Assembly: GCA_004524595.1 (NCBI GenBank)
Contig: SDOA01000056.1
Location: 1-23,988, forward strand
Origin: Candidatus Thorarchaeota archaeon
GTDB taxonomy: Archaea > Asgardarchaeota > Thorarchaeia > Thorarchaeales > Thorarchaeaceae
DNA length: 23,988 nt
Reading direction: 5' to 3'
In this document: in pieces, positions 1-8,186 of the stretch
How the letters are laid out: the number at the start of each line of letters is the position of its first letter
Numbering within the stretch: position 1 is the stretch's first letter
Notes under the pieces: generated by a model
The model's input: the letters and a program-made list of their open reading frames with translations, nothing else
What the model was told of the DNA's origin: nothing
Databases searched by the model: none
Made by a program: the position numbers and the translations under genes

Positions 1-117
1 GAAGGACCAAAAATACGTGTACAGCGAGATGGTGAAACTTCCGATTTTGGAGCATATGTTCGTGAAGCCATTAGAGATAATAATACATCATCTGATGAAT
101 CTCAAACCAAGGCTTGA
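1..117 (+). CDS. 3' end of an unidentified gene (partial)
   Basis: The first 38 codons read open from base 1 to a TGA at 115-117. The tail is polar and rich in D, E, S and N (it ends SDESQTKA), typical of a disordered C-terminus, so no family can be named. It overlaps the end of the convergent - strand gene by 16 bp. The 5' part lies outside the window. It could be a chance open frame, but its position against a convergent gene with no spare space makes a real gene end more likely. Confidence 0.4.
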   Translation, partial: EGPKIRVQRDGETSDFGAYVREAIRDNNTSSDESQTKA

Positions 118-1004
118 GCTCGTCTCTTCCACTCTTTGATAGTATATTGAAGTTCTTCTGGTTTTCCAGCTTGTTTTTTCCAAGAATCCGAAGTACGTCT
201 CATCTGAAAGATAAGAGCACCACCTCTTGCAAGCTTTTGTTCAAGAATTTCAACTGCAGTTTCTAATGCGTTCACAATACTTGTGGAATCATCCGTCTTA
301 CTCACAAACATCTCAAGATGATCAAAAACATCGCTCGGTTGCATCTTCATCCAGTCTTCTCTTGGAACTCTCAATTCCAGATATTTCTGAGCTGGAATCA
401 CCGTATTTCCATCCTTGATTTGCAATTCTCCAGCAATCTGTAATGTATCAATATACTTGAGCGCCTCAGACATATCAATCACTAATGTTGTTGCAATCTC
501 CTCCAATCGTACTGACCTACGGTCAAGAACCATGTTTAGAATTCTATATTTGGGGTCTCCGACCTCTAATAGAACTTTTTTCAATAAGTCAATAGCATTC
601 TCCTCCTGATTTAGAACAGCTGTTGTAGCCTGTGAGAACTGTTTGAGGTCTTCTTGTAATCTCTGTATAGTCATTTTAGCTAATGTCAATTCCTCCTTCA
701 TAGATGTGTTTTCAGTTCCTGGTTTTTTCTTTATCAGAATCTGAGTCTGTTCAGCTTTCAATCCTTGCATTTCTTTTCCCACAGATTCTAGAGCTCCTTT
801 TGTTCTTGATAACTGATCTTTCAACATCTGAATCTCTTGATCTTTATCAGTAATTTTCGACTCCAATTCACTAACTTGAGTCCCTAGTTGATTAGCTCGT
901 TTCTGAGACCCTCCGAGTTGTGCCTGCAATGATTCCATCTTCTGATTTAATGACATAATCTGCATTGTCTTCTCGCGCAGTTTTTCATTGACATCTTCTG
1001 ACAT
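102..1004 (-). CDS. Coiled-coil protein with C-terminal winged-helix domain
   Basis: About 300 residues. Residues 5-120 are heptad-rich (many L, E, K, Q), predicting a long coiled coil. Residues about 150-210 look like a winged helix: a YRILNMVLD helix, then an LEEIATTLVIDMSEALKYI helix-turn-helix and a short beta wing ending in VIPAQKYLEL. The C-terminal 80 residues are helical and polar. No signal peptide or membrane segment is seen. The ATG at 1004 (MSEDVNEK) is preferred. The frame can be extended to a TTG at 1082, but the extra 26 residues do not look like coiled coil and would leave only 3 bp to the divergent TatD gene. The specific family is not recognised. A DNA-linked or scaffolding role is inference. 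Confidence 0.75.
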   Translation of the reverse strand: MSEDVNEKLREKTMQIMSLNQKMESLQAQLGGSQKRANQLGTQVSELESKITDKDQEIQMLKDQLSRTKGALESVGKEMQGLKAEQTQILIKKKPGTENTSMKEELTLAKMTIQRLQEDLKQFSQATTAVLNQEENAIDLLKKVLLEVGDPKYRILNMVLDRRSVRLEEIATTLVIDMSEALKYIDTLQIAGELQIKDGNTVIPAQKYLELRVPREDWMKMQPSDVFDHLEMFVSKTDDSTSIVNALETAVEILEQKLARGGALIFQMRRTSDSWKKQAGKPEELQYTIKEWKRRAQALV

Positions 1005-1085
1005 GGTCGGTTCCAAGCCATGACCACATCCATTGATAATTAAAGGAGTCTCGTTTAAATGCAATAAGAAGCGGAGCGTCAAGTT
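1005..1085. promoter_or_regulatory. Divergent promoter region
   Basis: This 81-bp gap separates two divergent starts. It holds two AT-rich TATA-like stretches: TAATTAAA at about 1037-1044, suited to the + strand TatD gene, and TTTAAA at 1054-1059, suited to the - strand coiled-coil gene. A GGAG at 1073-1076 sits 9 bases before the ATG at 1086 and is the likely ribosome site of the TatD gene. Which box serves which gene is inferred from distance alone. Confidence 0.35.
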
Positions 1086-1838
1086 ATGCGATTATTTGAT
1101 TCACATACACACATCGATATGAAACATTTCCAAAATGACCGAGAGCGCGTAATTCAACGAGCCAAAGAAGCAGGTCTTGTGGGAATGGTGACGTCCTCGA
1201 TTGGACCCGCCTCATTTCGAAGAACTCTAGGAATTATCGAGAAACATCGGAATTACATTTTTCACTCTGCGGGATGCTCTGTTTCACAATTAACACAAGA
1301 TGATGCAGAAAAGATAATTGAACTTTCGAGAAAATATTCCAAAAGTATTGTAGCAGTTGGTGAAGTTGGTCTGGATTATCACTGGGTTAGAAACTCACAA
1401 GGACAACGAGCTCAGGAACCATTGTTGATGAATTTCATTCAACTAGCTCAGGAGCTTAATTTACCAATAGTGATTCACTCCCGGAAAGCAGAAGAACGAG
1501 CGACTGAGATTCTCGAGGAGCATTTTTCCGGAGGCGTTCTGATGCATTGTTTCGATGGTCCACCAGAAGTTGCTAAGCGAGTTGCAGATAATGGCTGGTA
1601 TATTACACTCCCTGCCAATTTCATAAAATCTAAAAATCGAGTAGAGGCTGCTAAAATTTTACCTCTAGGACAAATACTGTTTGAAACTGATGGCCCTTAT
1701 CTCTCACCAACACCTGAACGCAACGAACCTGCAAACATTCGCTTTGGATGCGATTACTTGAGTAAGGTTCTTGGAATGTCACTTGACACTATTGCAGACA
1801 TAACCACAAATAATGCAAAAAGATTCTATCGTCTATGA
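1086..1838 (+). CDS. TatD-family metal-dependent hydrolase
   Basis: 250 residues, the usual length for the TatD family of TIM-barrel hydrolases, which use divalent metals and include 3'-5' DNases. The expected metal ligands are all visible in order: HTH in FDSHTHID near the N-terminus, the glutamate of VGEVGLDYHW, the histidine of IVIHSRKAEERA, the histidine of LMHCFDG, and the aspartate of FETDGPYLSP. It is therefore probably active. The ATG at 1086 is preceded by GGAG 9 bases upstream. It is divergent from the coiled-coil gene and 37 bp ahead of the PAC2 gene. The natural substrate is not deducible. Nuclease activity is known for some relatives, but archaeal members are little studied. Confidence 0.9.
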   Translation: MRLFDSHTHIDMKHFQNDRERVIQRAKEAGLVGMVTSSIGPASFRRTLGIIEKHRNYIFHSAGCSVSQLTQDDAEKIIELSRKYSKSIVAVGEVGLDYHWVRNSQGQRAQEPLLMNFIQLAQELNLPIVIHSRKAEERATEILEEHFSGGVLMHCFDGPPEVAKRVADNGWYITLPANFIKSKNRVEAAKILPLGQILFETDGPYLSPTPERNEPANIRFGCDYLSKVLGMSLDTIADITTNNAKRFYRL

Positions 1839-1875
1839 CCGATATAGCCAAATGCACAAAGTATGATTATCCCTC

Positions 1876-2667
1876 ATGTATGTACGCAAATTCATGGAAG
1901 TCGATGAAAAATCATTGAAAGCACCAGTTGTACTTGCTGGACTTCCAGGAATTGCTAATGTAGGTAAGATTGCAATCGAAACATTAACTCAAATATTGCA
2001 GGCAGAGCATTTGATGGACTTTTTTAGTAAAGATTTTCCGCCACGTGTGACTGTTCAAAAGGGGCTCACATTGATTCCTAAATCATCAGTCCATCTTTAT
2101 CGAGCATCACCAGAAGAACCACACGACATTCTATTCCTTACCGCTGACTATCAACCATCGTCTACAACGGGTGTATATGAGTATGCAGATTTTGTAGCTC
2201 GAGAATTTGTAACTCTCAATGTTGAGACAATCTATTCACTTGCAGCTTATGAACAGGATTATGAGGAATACTTCAAGTCATATCCATCCAATCCTCGAGT
2301 ATATGTATCATCAAGTTCTCAGAAAATCTTGGATACTATGTCTAATCTAGATGGTACTGTTGTAACAGACGAAGGTGTGATTGTTGGTGCAAATGGTATT
2401 ATTCCTTCATGGGCCGCGTCTATTTACAATATGAATGGCGCTTGCCTGCTTGGTGAAACTCTGGGAGTCATCAAAGTCGACTATCGTGCTGCAAAGGCAC
2501 TTCTTGAAAAAGTGTCAAATCTCATTGGAATCAATGTGGACTTGGATGTAATGGACTCTCAAATATCAAAGGTCGTTGAATTCATTGAATGGGCAAGACA
2601 AGAGCTCGAACGAAAACGCGAATTGTCTGAAGATGGTGAAAGTCCTTCTGACATGTATATAGGATAG
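1876..2667 (+). CDS. PAC2-family protein (proteasome assembly chaperone-like)
   Basis: 263 residues. The N-terminal LAGLPGIANVGKIA motif and the later DEGVIVGANGIIPSWA and ACLLGETLG segments are typical of the PAC2 family (COG2047/COG1938, formerly DUF75). Archaeal members include PbaA/PbaB-type proteins related to eukaryotic proteasome assembly chaperone 2. The C-terminal 40 residues form a charged helix (EFIEWARQELERKREL). There is no clear ribosome site before the ATG, so the mRNA may be leaderless or coupled to the TatD gene 37 bp upstream. It converges with the 63-residue gene, 1 bp beyond its stop. A role in 20S proteasome assembly is inferred from the family, since many archaeal PAC2 proteins have no tested function. 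Confidence 0.85.
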   Translation: MYVRKFMEVDEKSLKAPVVLAGLPGIANVGKIAIETLTQILQAEHLMDFFSKDFPPRVTVQKGLTLIPKSSVHLYRASPEEPHDILFLTADYQPSSTTGVYEYADFVAREFVTLNVETIYSLAAYEQDYEEYFKSYPSNPRVYVSSSSQKILDTMSNLDGTVVTDEGVIVGANGIIPSWAASIYNMNGACLLGETLGVIKVDYRAAKALLEKVSNLIGINVDLDVMDSQISKVVEFIEWARQELERKRELSEDGESPSDMYIG

Positions 2668-2668
2668 C

Positions 2669-2860
2669 TCATTCTACTAGTTCTGGATGAAGGATGTCTG
2701 TTATCCAAGCTTGACTATCCAGATTTATGTAAAAATAATGATCTTCATGTTTTACCTTCACAGTATGAGGGAATCGTTTTGCTTTTTTAATCACATTCGG
2801 GGGTACTCTTAACACTGTTCGCTTGTTACATATTGGACATTTTGCATATCTCTCAAACAT
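2669..2860 (-). CDS. Small CxxC-containing protein
   Basis: 63 residues. A CPIC motif at residues 8-11 suggests half of a zinc-binding knuckle. No second CxxC follows, but three histidines (HTVKVKHEDHYFY) could complete a site or serve in a dimer. The middle is basic and the end acidic. An AAGGGGAA stretch lies just upstream of the ATG. It follows the 134-residue gene by 19 bp on the same strand, so the two probably form an operon. The family is not recognised. Confidence 0.65.
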   Translation of the reverse strand: MFERYAKCPICNKRTVLRVPPNVIKKAKRFPHTVKVKHEDHYFYINLDSQAWITDILHPELVE

Positions 2861-2879
2861 TCGAGTTCCCCTTCTATAT

Positions 2880-3284
2880 TCATCTTAGTTTGGAATCATT
2901 ACTGATTATTAATGTGGTGTTACTAGGTTCTGGTTGCTCAAGTGCATTAGTGAATAATTTTATCAAATCGTCACGTGGCTTTTGAGTTAGCTCTTCAGAA
3001 TCGGTTCCAACAATTCTCAGATTTTCATACACCCCTGCTTCGACAAGTACTCGAATTTCTGATTCTTCACTATTGAATTTGACAATGAGGAAGTTAGCGA
3101 AATCTTTGAATTCGTTCTTTGGGCCGCGTAGTTTTCCAGCTATTCTAGTTAGTCTATCACTCTTAATGATTTCATCTAAGAGATAAGCTCTGATAACTTG
3201 ATTTCCTACGATTCGTCGAATGTCAATGAATTCATCTATGGTCGAATCCTCATTGACCAGTTTCCATGTAGGTTCTGATATCAT
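2880..3284 (-). CDS. Uncharacterised small alpha/beta protein
   Basis: 134 residues, no membrane segment or signal peptide. Predicted helices (IRAYLLDEIIKSDRLTRIAG) alternate with strands (FANFLIVKFN, IRVLVEAGVY, LRIVGTDS), and the C-terminus is a polar tail. The compact alpha/beta pattern suggests a soluble adaptor-like domain, but I do not recognise the family. The ATG at 3284 is preceded by GGTG with a 4-base spacer and by a TATA-like CTATATTAA about 32 bp upstream. It heads a probable two-gene operon with the CxxC protein. Confidence 0.65.
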   Translation of the reverse strand: MISEPTWKLVNEDSTIDEFIDIRRIVGNQVIRAYLLDEIIKSDRLTRIAGKLRGPKNEFKDFANFLIVKFNSEESEIRVLVEAGVYENLRIVGTDSEELTQKPRDDLIKLFTNALEQPEPSNTTLIISNDSKLR

Positions 3285-3311
3285 CTAACACCATTTTATC
3301 CTCTCTATCTG

Positions 3312-3320
3312 TTAATATAG
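3312..3320 (-). promoter_or_regulatory. TATA-like box
   Basis: On the - strand this reads CTATATTAA, centred about 32 bp before the ATG at 3284. That is the spacing expected if transcription starts a few bases before the codon. Confidence 0.4.
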
Positions 3321-3365
3321 GGATTATCTGAATGTATAGTGTGAAATTAATGGCTGCAGAATATC

Positions 3366-3373
3366 TTTATTTA
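3366..3373 (+). promoter_or_regulatory. TATA-like box
   Basis: TTTATTTA about 50 bp before the ATG at 3422. It would place transcription start near 3396 and give a leader of about 25 nt, which includes a 15-bp palindrome. Confidence 0.35.
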
Positions 3374-3408
3374 TTACCACGTTATTATTTTTCATTCAGA
3401 AGGATTGG

Positions 3409-3423
3409 ATGGTTTTAAACCAT
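3409..3423. repeat. 15-bp palindrome overlapping the start codon
   Basis: ATGGTTT-T-AAACCAT is a perfect inverted repeat with a one-base centre. Its right arm covers the first bases of the ATG at 3422. It could be an operator or chance in AT-rich DNA. Confidence 0.4.
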
Positions 3424-4129
3424 GATGCAAACAGTTGATATGATAATTAGGGAAGTACATGCTGGACTCTGGTTTTTAGTTGTAGGATATTATTTCTTCA
3501 TCTTTATTTTCTTATTGTTCTTTAGATGGAGAACCACACGAAACCCATTTCAGTTTGCCATGGCTATGTTTTTCCTTTTCCTCGCTATAGGTAGGTGTTT
3601 CTATTTTGTTGGGGATTTTTATGCTGATTCACGAAGCCTTGCGGAGGGATTAACTCCATTTCTAGGAGAATCTGCCTTCTGGTTAATGGCAGGATCATTT
3701 ATTCAATGGATGGCATTAGCAACACTTTCTGCAACTGCTGGATTTATGATATTTGGAAAACGATGGGCTGAGATTGCTTTTGCAGTACCAGCAATAATTA
3801 TTGGTGTGATACTTGGATTTGTTCCACTTGATACAACAACTCGAGGATTACTATCTGGAGGAGCAGGGGCTGTCTATGCATTATTCATTCCATTGCTGTT
3901 TTGGTATCTAGCATGGCAATCTGGAGGTATGTTGCGAAGATCAAACTTGCTTCTCGGATTTGGATTTTTCATACTTTTCGCAGGAAGAGTAATTCATGCC
4001 ATTAGATATCCTATGGCTGATGTGTTATTCAATAGTTCAATAGCAATACCTGGTGTAATAGCTCCCGGTTTAATTGTAATTGGTCTGATACTTATTGCTA
4101 CTGGAAATGAATGGGGGCAAACTACATAG
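3422..4129 (+). CDS. Seven-helix integral membrane protein
   Basis: 235 residues with seven clear hydrophobic segments. In order: GLWFLVVGYYFFIFIFLLFF, FAMAMFFLFLAIGRCFYFVG, a third around IQWMALATLSATAGFMIF, AFAVPAIIIGVILGFVPL, AVYALFIPLLFWYLAW, LLLGFGFFILFAGRVIHA, and VIAPGLIVIGLILIATG. Arginines follow helix 1 (RWRTTRN). Polar residues inside helices (GR in helices 2 and 6, H in helix 6) hint at a functional site. There is no cleavable signal and no recognised family. It starts at a doubled ATG (3422/3425). It stands alone between a divergent and a convergent gene. Confidence 0.75.
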   Translation: MMQTVDMIIREVHAGLWFLVVGYYFFIFIFLLFFRWRTTRNPFQFAMAMFFLFLAIGRCFYFVGDFYADSRSLAEGLTPFLGESAFWLMAGSFIQWMALATLSATAGFMIFGKRWAEIAFAVPAIIIGVILGFVPLDTTTRGLLSGGAGAVYALFIPLLFWYLAWQSGGMLRRSNLLLGFGFFILFAGRVIHAIRYPMADVLFNSSIAIPGVIAPGLIVIGLILIATGNEWGQTT

Positions 4130-4189
4130 CGTTCCTTATGTCATAGATACCATGCAAATCCTCATGAGTGAAGATAGATGAGATAAAAT

Positions 4190-4801
4190 TTAGCCTATCT
4201 CTTTCCACTCTAGTATTTTCATGTCTTCAAGAGAATGGAGGGATTTCTGTACGTCTTTAAGATGCATACCGAGTTGATCTGCAATGTCACGGGCATTCAG
4301 TTTACCTTCGCACATTTTAGCGACATCATAGGTTTCTTGAGTCATCTGTCCTAATCTAACAAGCATCGGAGAAACCTTGCCTTTCAATATAGGGACAATG
4401 ATTTTAGATTCTGAAGCATGACCATTCTTTGTGATGTCATCTAATTTCTGATAGAACGTTTCGAATGGTTCTAAATTGCCATCCCACTCTTGGAGCATAT
4501 TACCATATGCTAATGAAAAAGAGTTATTGACGTCAGCTAAAACTGCCATTGCTGCATTTCCATCATCAACTTTGTCTACCGTTGCCGCAACGATCACATT
4601 ATCTTTGAGTGATAGACAGATATCAAATGCACCAAAGTCAATCACATGCACGCGATTACCATCACTCAGCTCGCGACCAAACTGTATGAGTGCGGTCAGA
4701 AAACCACTGATTAGATTAGGGTCCATGTCTGCTGTGCCATATTTCCTATCCAGCACACATAGGCCGCTATCTGCGATTAATATGTAGACAGCTTGAATCA
4801 C
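4190..4801 (-). CDS. Longin-like domain protein with C-terminal winged helix
   Basis: 203 residues. Residues 1-125 follow the longin order: a two-strand hairpin (QAVYILIADSGLCVLDRKYG), a long helix (LISGFLTALIQFGREL), three strands (VHVIDFGAFDICLSL, NVIVAATVDK), a helix (NAAMAVLADVNNSFSLAYG) and a last helix (LEPFETFYQKLDDIT). The ending resembles that of adaptin small and medium subunits. Residues about 145-203 look like a winged helix (NARDIADQLGMHLKDVQKSL). It starts with GTG at 4801, after GGGAG at a 9-base spacer. Longin proteins in Asgard archaea are viewed as relatives of eukaryotic trafficking and GTPase-regulating parts. A Roadblock fold is the main alternative. The role is unknown. 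Confidence 0.7.
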   Translation of the reverse strand: MIQAVYILIADSGLCVLDRKYGTADMDPNLISGFLTALIQFGRELSDGNRVHVIDFGAFDICLSLKDNVIVAATVDKVDDGNAAMAVLADVNNSFSLAYGNMLQEWDGNLEPFETFYQKLDDITKNGHASESKIIVPILKGKVSPMLVRLGQMTQETYDVAKMCEGKLNARDIADQLGMHLKDVQKSLHSLEDMKILEWKEIG

Positions 4802-4918
4802 TGTGTGTATCTCCCACTGCTGAACTCGTGCTCGAATAATGCATTTGTCTTTATAGAACTTTATGTGGCCTCCTATTATGATGGGTGAGGTTTATCAATA
4901 CTGCTAATTATCGTCAAA

Positions 4919-5629
4919 TTGGTGAGAATTGTGGATACTGCAAAGGATGCACGGATTTTGATACTCGAGGATTCATTAAAGCGACTTCACGAGATTGTCG
5001 GAAATCGTAAATTGAAAGTACATATTGAATACTCAAAACTGTCAGAATTGATACAGCAAGCAGGAAGTCTACTTTATGAAGTAAAATATTCCTATATTCC
5101 TGCCGATCAAGTTGCATCACTCGAAGCAACGCAGAAACTTGTTGACAATATTTCATCTTTCAAAAGGATGGTTGAGAATGCCATCAAATCAACAGGATAT
5201 AAACCCTCAACAATCAAGGAAAGTCTCAATCTTGCGGAACTGCAATATTCCTTTAGGATTATTGAAGATTTTCAGAGAAAATTACGTACATATGATGATG
5301 AACCCGCTCGTGCTATTGACCTTCTTGTTGTTGAAGTGAGTCAGACTCAGATTGTCCCAGAATCCAAGAACCTCACTGAATGCAGATGTACCGATGGAAC
5401 TAGGATTTGGAAAATAGTCACCAACATTGCTGGCATAAAGCCTAACACGAAACTTGCGTGCGCAGTCCTCCCGCCAATCGAGATGATGAATATCATCAGT
5501 GAAGCGATGTTTCTAGGTGGCACTCCCATATCTGATGATATTGAACTTGGTCTTTTTGATAAACCACCTGCATCCATCATTGACCAGGCGAGAGCTCAGG
5601 TTCTATTGATTGTAAAGAGGATGACATAA
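4919..5629 (+). CDS. Helical domain plus tRNA-binding-like OB-fold protein
   Basis: About 236 residues. The N-terminal 125 residues are helical. Residues 132-234 resemble the OB-fold of the tRNA_bind/EMAPII/Trbp111 family: LLVVEVSQTQIVP, a CRCTDGTRIWKIVTNIAG turn, then KLACAVLPPIEMMNIISEAMFLGG, matching the 'vanlkP.km.G..SeGMll' block of MetRS C-terminal and Trbp111 domains. It may bind tRNA or another RNA. Two start codons are adjacent, TTG 4919 and GTG 4922, with no close ribosome site. The stop at 5629 is followed directly by the ATG of the MazG-like gene, so the pair is co-translated. The family match comes from reading motifs only. Confidence 0.65.
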   Translation: MVRIVDTAKDARILILEDSLKRLHEIVGNRKLKVHIEYSKLSELIQQAGSLLYEVKYSYIPADQVASLEATQKLVDNISSFKRMVENAIKSTGYKPSTIKESLNLAELQYSFRIIEDFQRKLRTYDDEPARAIDLLVVEVSQTQIVPESKNLTECRCTDGTRIWKIVTNIAGIKPNTKLACAVLPPIEMMNIISEAMFLGGTPISDDIELGLFDKPPASIIDQARAQVLLIVKRMT

Positions 5630-5968
5630 ATGCACCTACGAGAAATTCAAAAAAAACTCGATACTTTCGATAAGGCTAGAGGCTGGGAGAAATTCCCTGC
5701 TTCACTTGTCTTCACTCATCTCATTGAAGAGCTGGGGGAAATTTCACGCTATATCACCGTTGAAGAAGGTTACAAAGTAGTGGGCCTTGGTCATGAAGCT
5801 CCTGGAAAGAATGAACTCCATCGTGAATTTGCTCAGGTTTTTAATTTATTCACACAATTAGCCAATCATTTCAAAATAGATCTTGAAGAGAGCGTTCTCT
5901 CTGAATTAGAACTCATGGAACGAAGATTTTCAGCTAAAGATTGGTCCCGTCACATGCAAGACAAATAG
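5630..5968 (+). CDS. MazG-like nucleotide pyrophosphohydrolase family protein
   Basis: 112 residues, the size of a single MazG-like domain. These enzymes cleave (d)NTPs to monophosphate and pyrophosphate using Mg2+ held by an EExxE...ExxD pattern. Here EELGE at 33-37 is intact. The second half reads E66-F-A-Q69, with Gln in place of the usual Asp, so activity may be altered. The helical layout (LREIQKKLDTFDKARGW, FNLFTQLANHF) fits the family. It begins immediately after the stop of the OB-fold gene. It ends 6 bp before the convergent helical protein. Confidence 0.75.
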   Translation: MHLREIQKKLDTFDKARGWEKFPASLVFTHLIEELGEISRYITVEEGYKVVGLGHEAPGKNELHREFAQVFNLFTQLANHFKIDLEESVLSELELMERRFSAKDWSRHMQDK

Positions 5969-5974
5969 AATTGG

Positions 5975-6406
5975 TTATACCATTTTTCTGCTTGCTTCAA
6001 GAGCCTTCTTAGCCATGTCTTCTAAATCTTTTGTAGCAGCAAGGAGTCCCAGTGCTTTATTTCGAACCTGTGTGATATTCTTCTCTTTTGCCCATTGTGC
6101 TAGACCTGTAACGAGTGGTCCTAGAGCAACTCTGGCGGCTTCAACTGTTCCCACTGCTTTTCCTAGTAGTTCTACACTTTGTTTCTTTTCTTTCCCTGCT
6201 TCTGCCACTCTTAGCCAAACAAGCGAGTGAATCATATACAAAGCATCAAGCATTAACGTCGGTGACTTGGGATTATCCTGAACTTTCTTCAGAAGCCTTT
6301 CTTGCCTGTCCTCAAACACTTCTTTGAAGTAGCTGAAAGCTTTCTTGTCATTTCCTTTATCCAGTTCAATAATACCTTTCTGTAGTTTTTCGTCGACTTC
6401 TGACAA
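5975..6406 (-). CDS. Small helical protein, TPR-like
   Basis: 143 residues, almost wholly alpha-helical. Residues 6-35 (LQKGIIELDKGNDKKAFSYF) look like one tetratricopeptide-type helix pair, followed by longer helices (LMLDALYMIHSLVWLRVAEA and the VEAARVALGPLVTGLAQWAK stretch) and a charged C-terminus. No enzyme motif is present, so a protein-binding role is likely. The only good start is TTG at 6406, supported by AAGGAG about 10 bases upstream. The family is not recognised. Confidence 0.7.
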   Translation of the reverse strand: MSEVDEKLQKGIIELDKGNDKKAFSYFKEVFEDRQERLLKKVQDNPKSPTLMLDALYMIHSLVWLRVAEAGKEKKQSVELLGKAVGTVEAARVALGPLVTGLAQWAKEKNITQVRNKALGLLAATKDLEDMAKKALEASRKMV

Positions 6407-6583
6407 AGTAGAAACACTCCTTGACTGATTATTATTAGCAACTTCAAGACTATGAATATGTCTATTATGACTTTCTACAACGTGTCTTAAAAGCGTGTAA
6501 CACTAAAAAACATGACTCGCAAGACTATTATGGGGGAATTTACCGGATAGTGTTCTGTCGAATCTCACTTCGGAGGTCATCGA

Positions 6584-8176
6584 ATGGTAAAGACAACGTT
6601 CACTTTTCAAGAATTGAAAAGAGCTAATCATAGAGAAATTAAAGAAATGCAGGAGAAGAAATTTCGTGCATTCATAAGGTATCAAATTTGGCCTAATCAT
6701 CCTTATTATAGGCGCCTTTTCAAAGAAAACAATGTTGATCCTTTTAACATCACTTGTTTTGAGGACTGGGCAAAATATAACATTCCTTTAGTGAGAAAGA
6801 TTGACTACAAAGATCATCTGAAAGAATTCGTCCTTAATCCATCACAGGTGGATGGTAAAGACCGTGAGCCTGCTGAGATCATCAGAAACATGATGAGCCA
6901 CTCAAAAGAATCAGGAAACAATGAGCTGTATACATTCTTACGTAATAATGGTGCTCGTGTAAAGCTTCATCTTGGTAAAACAGCTGCAATGGACCGGCTC
7001 AAGAATCGCTTGACCTACAACTATGCCCCCCTACAATTCTGGCTTAGTTCAGGAAGAGCGTCCGGCCTTCCATCACCTGTCTTTTTGACACGCTATGATA
7101 GTGAACTCCTTGAATCCAATAGCGCAAAATGTGGACAATTAGCAATCGACAAGTTTAGTCAACAAGGTTGGGAAGCCTCCGCTATGAACCTATTTCCATA
7201 TGCACCGCATCTTGGTTGGCATGCAGTTCATGTAGGTCTAAAACAAATCAGTAAGTTTTACATTGCAACTAGTGCTGGAGGAGCAATTCCAAGTGAAAAG
7301 CTTGTTGAACTTGCATCAGTATTCAAAGCCAATGCTATCACCGGAATGCCGAGTTATCTTCGAAATCGTTTCTTTAAAGCGATGGCAGAAGCTGACTATG
7401 AGGCTCCTGAAAAAATTGTAGTGCTTTTAGCTGGCGAGAAGATTTATCCACGTGTTGCTGAAGACATCACTGCAATACTAACTGAAAAAGGAGCGAAAGA
7501 TGTTCATCTAGTTGGTGGATATGCCTCTTCAGAGAGTAAAGTTTCATTTGCAGTCCAATGCGATTATACTGGTCCGTATCACAATCTCTCTCCACTGATA
7601 ATGTCTTGGGAGTTTGTGCGACTCAACTCAGATGGCACATACGAATTTGTAGATGAGGATGAACCTGGTCACACAGTATTATTCCATTTGGATAGTACTG
7701 GCACTGTCTTTGAAGGATTCCTCTTGGGCGATGTGGCGACAAGGCATGAAGCTGGGAAGTGTCCAGTATGTGGTCTTGATGGCTTATTCTTCTGGGACAT
7801 TGGACGTACAAACGATGCCCAGACACAACTGGAAATCATGGGGCTATCTGAGAAGAAAATCAAAGGAGCTACTGTCAACCTCACAGCTTTGCGAACAGAT
7901 TTGTTAAATCTAGGTGAGGTTGAAGAAGTACAAATCGAGGTTGCCAAAGAAGATATGTCCGATCCCTATAGTATGGACATACTTAATCTATATGTTGCTC
8001 CTAAAGGTCCAAAGAACGCTGACTATTCTTCATTGATTTTACAAATTCAAAAGATTACTAAGACTAGTACTGAGGTAACTCCACAAGTCGTTATCATCGG
8101 ATTTGAAGAACTTGTCGAGAAAGCTGGCGGAATGAAATTCATGGAGATTGTTGATAGCCGACCCAAACCTGCATAA
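6584..8176 (+). CDS. PaaK-like adenylate-forming enzyme
   Basis: 530 residues. The start FRAFIRYQIWPNHPYYRRLF and the later blocks match phenylacetate-CoA ligase-like (PaaK/CapK) members of the acyl-adenylate superfamily. Motifs in order: SSGRASGLP (155-163) where the family has SSGTTGxP, AGEKIYP (283-289), GGYASSES (311-318) for the aromatic/Glu core motif, GDVATRHE (382-389), CPVC (393-396), and GRTND (407-411). An insert of about 60 residues follows residue 88. It likely activates a carboxylic acid with ATP. The substrate is unknown, and the altered P-loop leaves activity open. A strong CGGAGGT ribosome site lies 6 bases before the ATG. It ends at a hairpin terminator. Confidence 0.8.
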   Translation: MVKTTFTFQELKRANHREIKEMQEKKFRAFIRYQIWPNHPYYRRLFKENNVDPFNITCFEDWAKYNIPLVRKIDYKDHLKEFVLNPSQVDGKDREPAEIIRNMMSHSKESGNNELYTFLRNNGARVKLHLGKTAAMDRLKNRLTYNYAPLQFWLSSGRASGLPSPVFLTRYDSELLESNSAKCGQLAIDKFSQQGWEASAMNLFPYAPHLGWHAVHVGLKQISKFYIATSAGGAIPSEKLVELASVFKANAITGMPSYLRNRFFKAMAEADYEAPEKIVVLLAGEKIYPRVAEDITAILTEKGAKDVHLVGGYASSESKVSFAVQCDYTGPYHNLSPLIMSWEFVRLNSDGTYEFVDEDEPGHTVLFHLDSTGTVFEGFLLGDVATRHEAGKCPVCGLDGLFFWDIGRTNDAQTQLEIMGLSEKKIKGATVNLTALRTDLLNLGEVEEVQIEVAKEDMSDPYSMDILNLYVAPKGPKNADYSSLILQIQKITKTSTEVTPQVVIIGFEELVEKAGGMKFMEIVDSRPKPA

Positions 8177-8186
8177 AATGATAGAT

